Source of the DNA: Rhodoferax sp. U11-2br
Lineage (GTDB): Bacteria; Pseudomonadota; Gammaproteobacteria; Burkholderiales; Burkholderiaceae_C
DNA length: 45,626 nucleotides
Assembly (NCBI RefSeq): GCF_018619435.1
Contig: NZ_JAHFZF010000036.1
Span: 1-45,626, forward strand
Direction of reading: 5' to 3'
Position numbers and translations under genes: made by a program. The notes beneath the pieces were generated by a model. It was not told where the DNA came from, ran no database searches, and saw nothing but the letters and a program-made list of their open reading frames with translations. Of this stretch, positions 44,050-45,626 are shown one piece after another. The stretch's first letter is position 1. Each line of letters begins with the position of its first letter.

Positions 44050-44550
44050 ATGTCTGACAAACCCTTGAACGTCCTGTTTTTGTGCACCCACAACTCCGCC
44101 CGCAGTATCCTGGCCGAAGCCATCCTGAACCACATTGGCCGCGGCCGTTTCAAGGGTTTCTCAGCAGGCAGCAGCCCGCGTGCCAACCAGCAACCGAACC
44201 CGCTGGGCCTGCAGGTGTTGCAGCATGCTGGCATCAGTACCGACGGTCTGTACAGCAAAAGCTGGGACGAGTTTGGCCTGCCTGATGCGCCGCACATGGA
44301 CCTGGTCATCACCGTGTGCGACAACGCCGCCGGTGAAGTCTGCCCCTACTGGCCAGGCCAGCCTGCCACAGCGCACTGGGCTTACCCCGACCCGTCAGCC
44401 GGGGAGGGTACCGATGCACAAAAGCTAGACGCCTTCCGCTTGACCCTGCACGCCTTGAAACGCCGCCTTGAGCTGCTGACCAGCTTGCCTGCTGACAAGC
44501 TGGAAAAGACCTTGCTGCAAAGCACGGCCCGTGAGCTGAGCAAGGCATAA
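44050..44550 (+). CDS. arsC: Arsenate reductase, low-molecular-weight phosphatase type
   Basis: The 166-residue protein has the LMW-PTP P-loop LFLCTHNSARS (Cys12, Arg18) and the arsenate-reductase cysteines in TVCDNAAGEVCP (Cys90 and Cys98), with the general acid Asp114 in YPDPSAGEG. It reduces arsenate to arsenite with thioredoxin or glutaredoxin. It is 82 bp after arsR and its TAA is followed 4 bp later by the ACR3 start. The C-terminal tail (KLEKTLLQSTARELSK) is longer than in minimal LMW-PTPs but common in this family. Confidence 0.94.
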   Translation: MSDKPLNVLFLCTHNSARSILAEAILNHIGRGRFKGFSAGSSPRANQQPNPLGLQVLQHAGISTDGLYSKSWDEFGLPDAPHMDLVITVCDNAAGEVCPYWPGQPATAHWAYPDPSAGEGTDAQKLDAFRLTLHALKRRLELLTSLPADKLEKTLLQSTARELSKA

Positions 44551-44554
44551 GCCC

Positions 44555-45622
44555 GTGAGCGCCCAATGTGAAGTCACCGGCAAACGCGCCGCAGGTGCGC
44601 CCATGAGTGTGTTTGAGCGTTTTCTCTCGGTCTGGGTGGCCCTGTGCATCGTGGTGGGCATTGCGCTGGGCCAGCTCTTTCCGGGGCTGTTTCAGGCCAT
44701 TGGCCGGATGGAAGTGGCCCAGGTCAACCTGCCGGTGGGCGCATTGATCTGGGTGATGATCATCCCGATGTTGGTGAAAGTCGATTTCGGTGCGCTGCAC
44801 GAGGTGCGCCAGCATCTCAAAGGCATTGGCGTCACGCTCTTTGTCAACTGGTTGGTCAAACCGTTTTCGATGGCGTTTCTGGCCTGGTTGTTCATCCGCA
44901 CGCTGTTTGCGCCGTGGCTGCCGCCCGACCAGATCGACAGTTATGTGGCCGGGCTGATCCTGCTGGCCGCCGCGCCCTGTACCGCCATGGTGTTTGTCTG
45001 GAGCCGCCTCACTGGCGGTGACCCGCTGTTCACCCTGAGTCAAGTGGCGCTCAACGACAGCATCATGGTCATCGTTTTTGCCCCGCTGGTGGCGTTTTTG
45101 CTGGGGCTGTCCAGCATCACCGTGCCCTGGGACACGCTGCTGATTTCGGTCGCGCTGTACATCGTGATTCCGGTGGTTTTGGCGCAGGGGCTGCGCAAAA
45201 CCCTGCTCAAGCAAGGCCAGGCCGCTTTTGATGCCACCATGGAGAAGATCGGCCCCTGGTCCATCACCGCATTGCTGGCCACGCTGGTGCTGCTGTTTGC
45301 ATTCCAGGGCGAGGCGATTCTGAAGCAACCCCTCATCATTGCCCTGCTGGCGGTGCCGATCCTGATCCAGGTGGTGTTCAACTCCGGCCTGGCTTACTGG
45401 CTGAACCGCGCCGTGGGTGAAAAGCACAACATCGCCTGCCCATCGGCACTGATTGGCGCCAGCAACTTCTTCGAGCTGGCCGTGGCCGCAGCTATCAGCC
45501 TGTTTGGCTTCAATTCCGGCGCCGCCCTGGCCACCGTGGTGGGGGTGTTGATCGAGGTGCCCGTGATGCTGTTGGTGGTGAACGTGGTCAACCGTTCCAA
45601 GGGGTGGTACGAGCGGGGGTGA
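44555..45622 (+). CDS. acr3: ACR3-family arsenite efflux permease
   Basis: This 355-residue membrane protein has about ten transmembrane segments and ACR3 hallmarks: the conserved Cys142 in AAAPCTAMVFVWS and ALIGASNFFELAVAAAISLF, which carries the conserved glutamate used in proton/arsenite exchange. It exports the arsenite produced by ArsC. The GTG at 44555 lies 4 bp after the arsC stop and is probably coupled; an internal ATG at 44603 is the alternative and would cut the poorly conserved N-terminus. The stop lies four bases before the window's end, so further ars genes such as arsH could follow outside. Confidence 0.95.
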   Translation: MSAQCEVTGKRAAGAPMSVFERFLSVWVALCIVVGIALGQLFPGLFQAIGRMEVAQVNLPVGALIWVMIIPMLVKVDFGALHEVRQHLKGIGVTLFVNWLVKPFSMAFLAWLFIRTLFAPWLPPDQIDSYVAGLILLAAAPCTAMVFVWSRLTGGDPLFTLSQVALNDSIMVIVFAPLVAFLLGLSSITVPWDTLLISVALYIVIPVVLAQGLRKTLLKQGQAAFDATMEKIGPWSITALLATLVLLFAFQGEAILKQPLIIALLAVPILIQVVFNSGLAYWLNRAVGEKHNIACPSALIGASNFFELAVAAAISLFGFNSGAALATVVGVLIEVPVMLLVVNVVNRSKGWYERG

Positions 45623-45626
45623 GGGC

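Overview
The window reads as chromosomal DNA of a betaproteobacterium of the order Burkholderiales, most likely family Comamonadaceae (Rhodoferax/Polaromonas-like). The grounds are protein character throughout, a PhaR polyhydroxyalkanoate regulator, the thrS-infC-rpmI-rplT-pheS-pheT-ihfA-merR order, a dnaG-rpoD pair with an N-terminally extended sigma-70, and a scattered GCCCTT/AAGGGC dyad repeat that I recall from this family. No rRNA, CRISPR array, phage, integrase or transposase was seen.

Layout. 1-231: tail of a GNAT acetyltransferase. 383-14502: a polyamine/agmatine uptake and catabolism locus: agmatinase, a gamma-glutamylputrescine oxidase-like flavoenzyme, an opposing MocR-type regulator, a PuuA-like glutamate-amine ligase, a putrescine aminotransferase, a complete PotFGHI-type ABC importer, an aldehyde dehydrogenase and a second glutamine-synthetase-fold ligase. 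It encodes both a glutamylated and a direct transaminase route for putrescine; a PuuD-type hydrolase is not in the window. 14503-16156: isocitrate lyase behind an operator-rich promoter region and ahead of a strong terminator. 16178-24383: the translation operon thrS-infC-rpmI-rplT-pheS-pheT-ihfA-merR, preceded by what looks like a threonine-rich leader peptide plus attenuator. 24418-24494: tRNA-Pro(GGG). 24725-28598: a secreted DUF4198-like protein coupled to a MacA/MacB-type pair. 28912-33355 (minus): rpoD and dnaG. 33388-34146 (minus): a short-chain dehydrogenase with a LiuR-like operator. 34278-34354: tRNA-Val(GAC). 34573-36525: phaR and rimO. 36638-36722 (minus): tRNA-Leu(CAG), divergent from rnr (about 36772-39033). 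39071-39826: a second SDR. 39869-43401 (minus): a hybrid histidine kinase, a GST-family protein and a TauE/SafE permease. 43620-45622: arsR-arsC-ACR3 with a large palindromic operator.

The observations I would follow first are: (1) the candidate Thr-codon leader peptide and terminator ahead of thrS; (2) the dyad repeat family, which sits between genes, supplies or overlaps stop codons, and appears read in frame inside the MacB-like and DnaG linkers; (3) infC starting on ATC; (4) the paired 14-bp palindromes and CACAATGCA dyad ahead of aceA; (5) an rnr reading frame running back through the antisense of a tRNA gene. All calls were made by eye from sequence; no database search was run.
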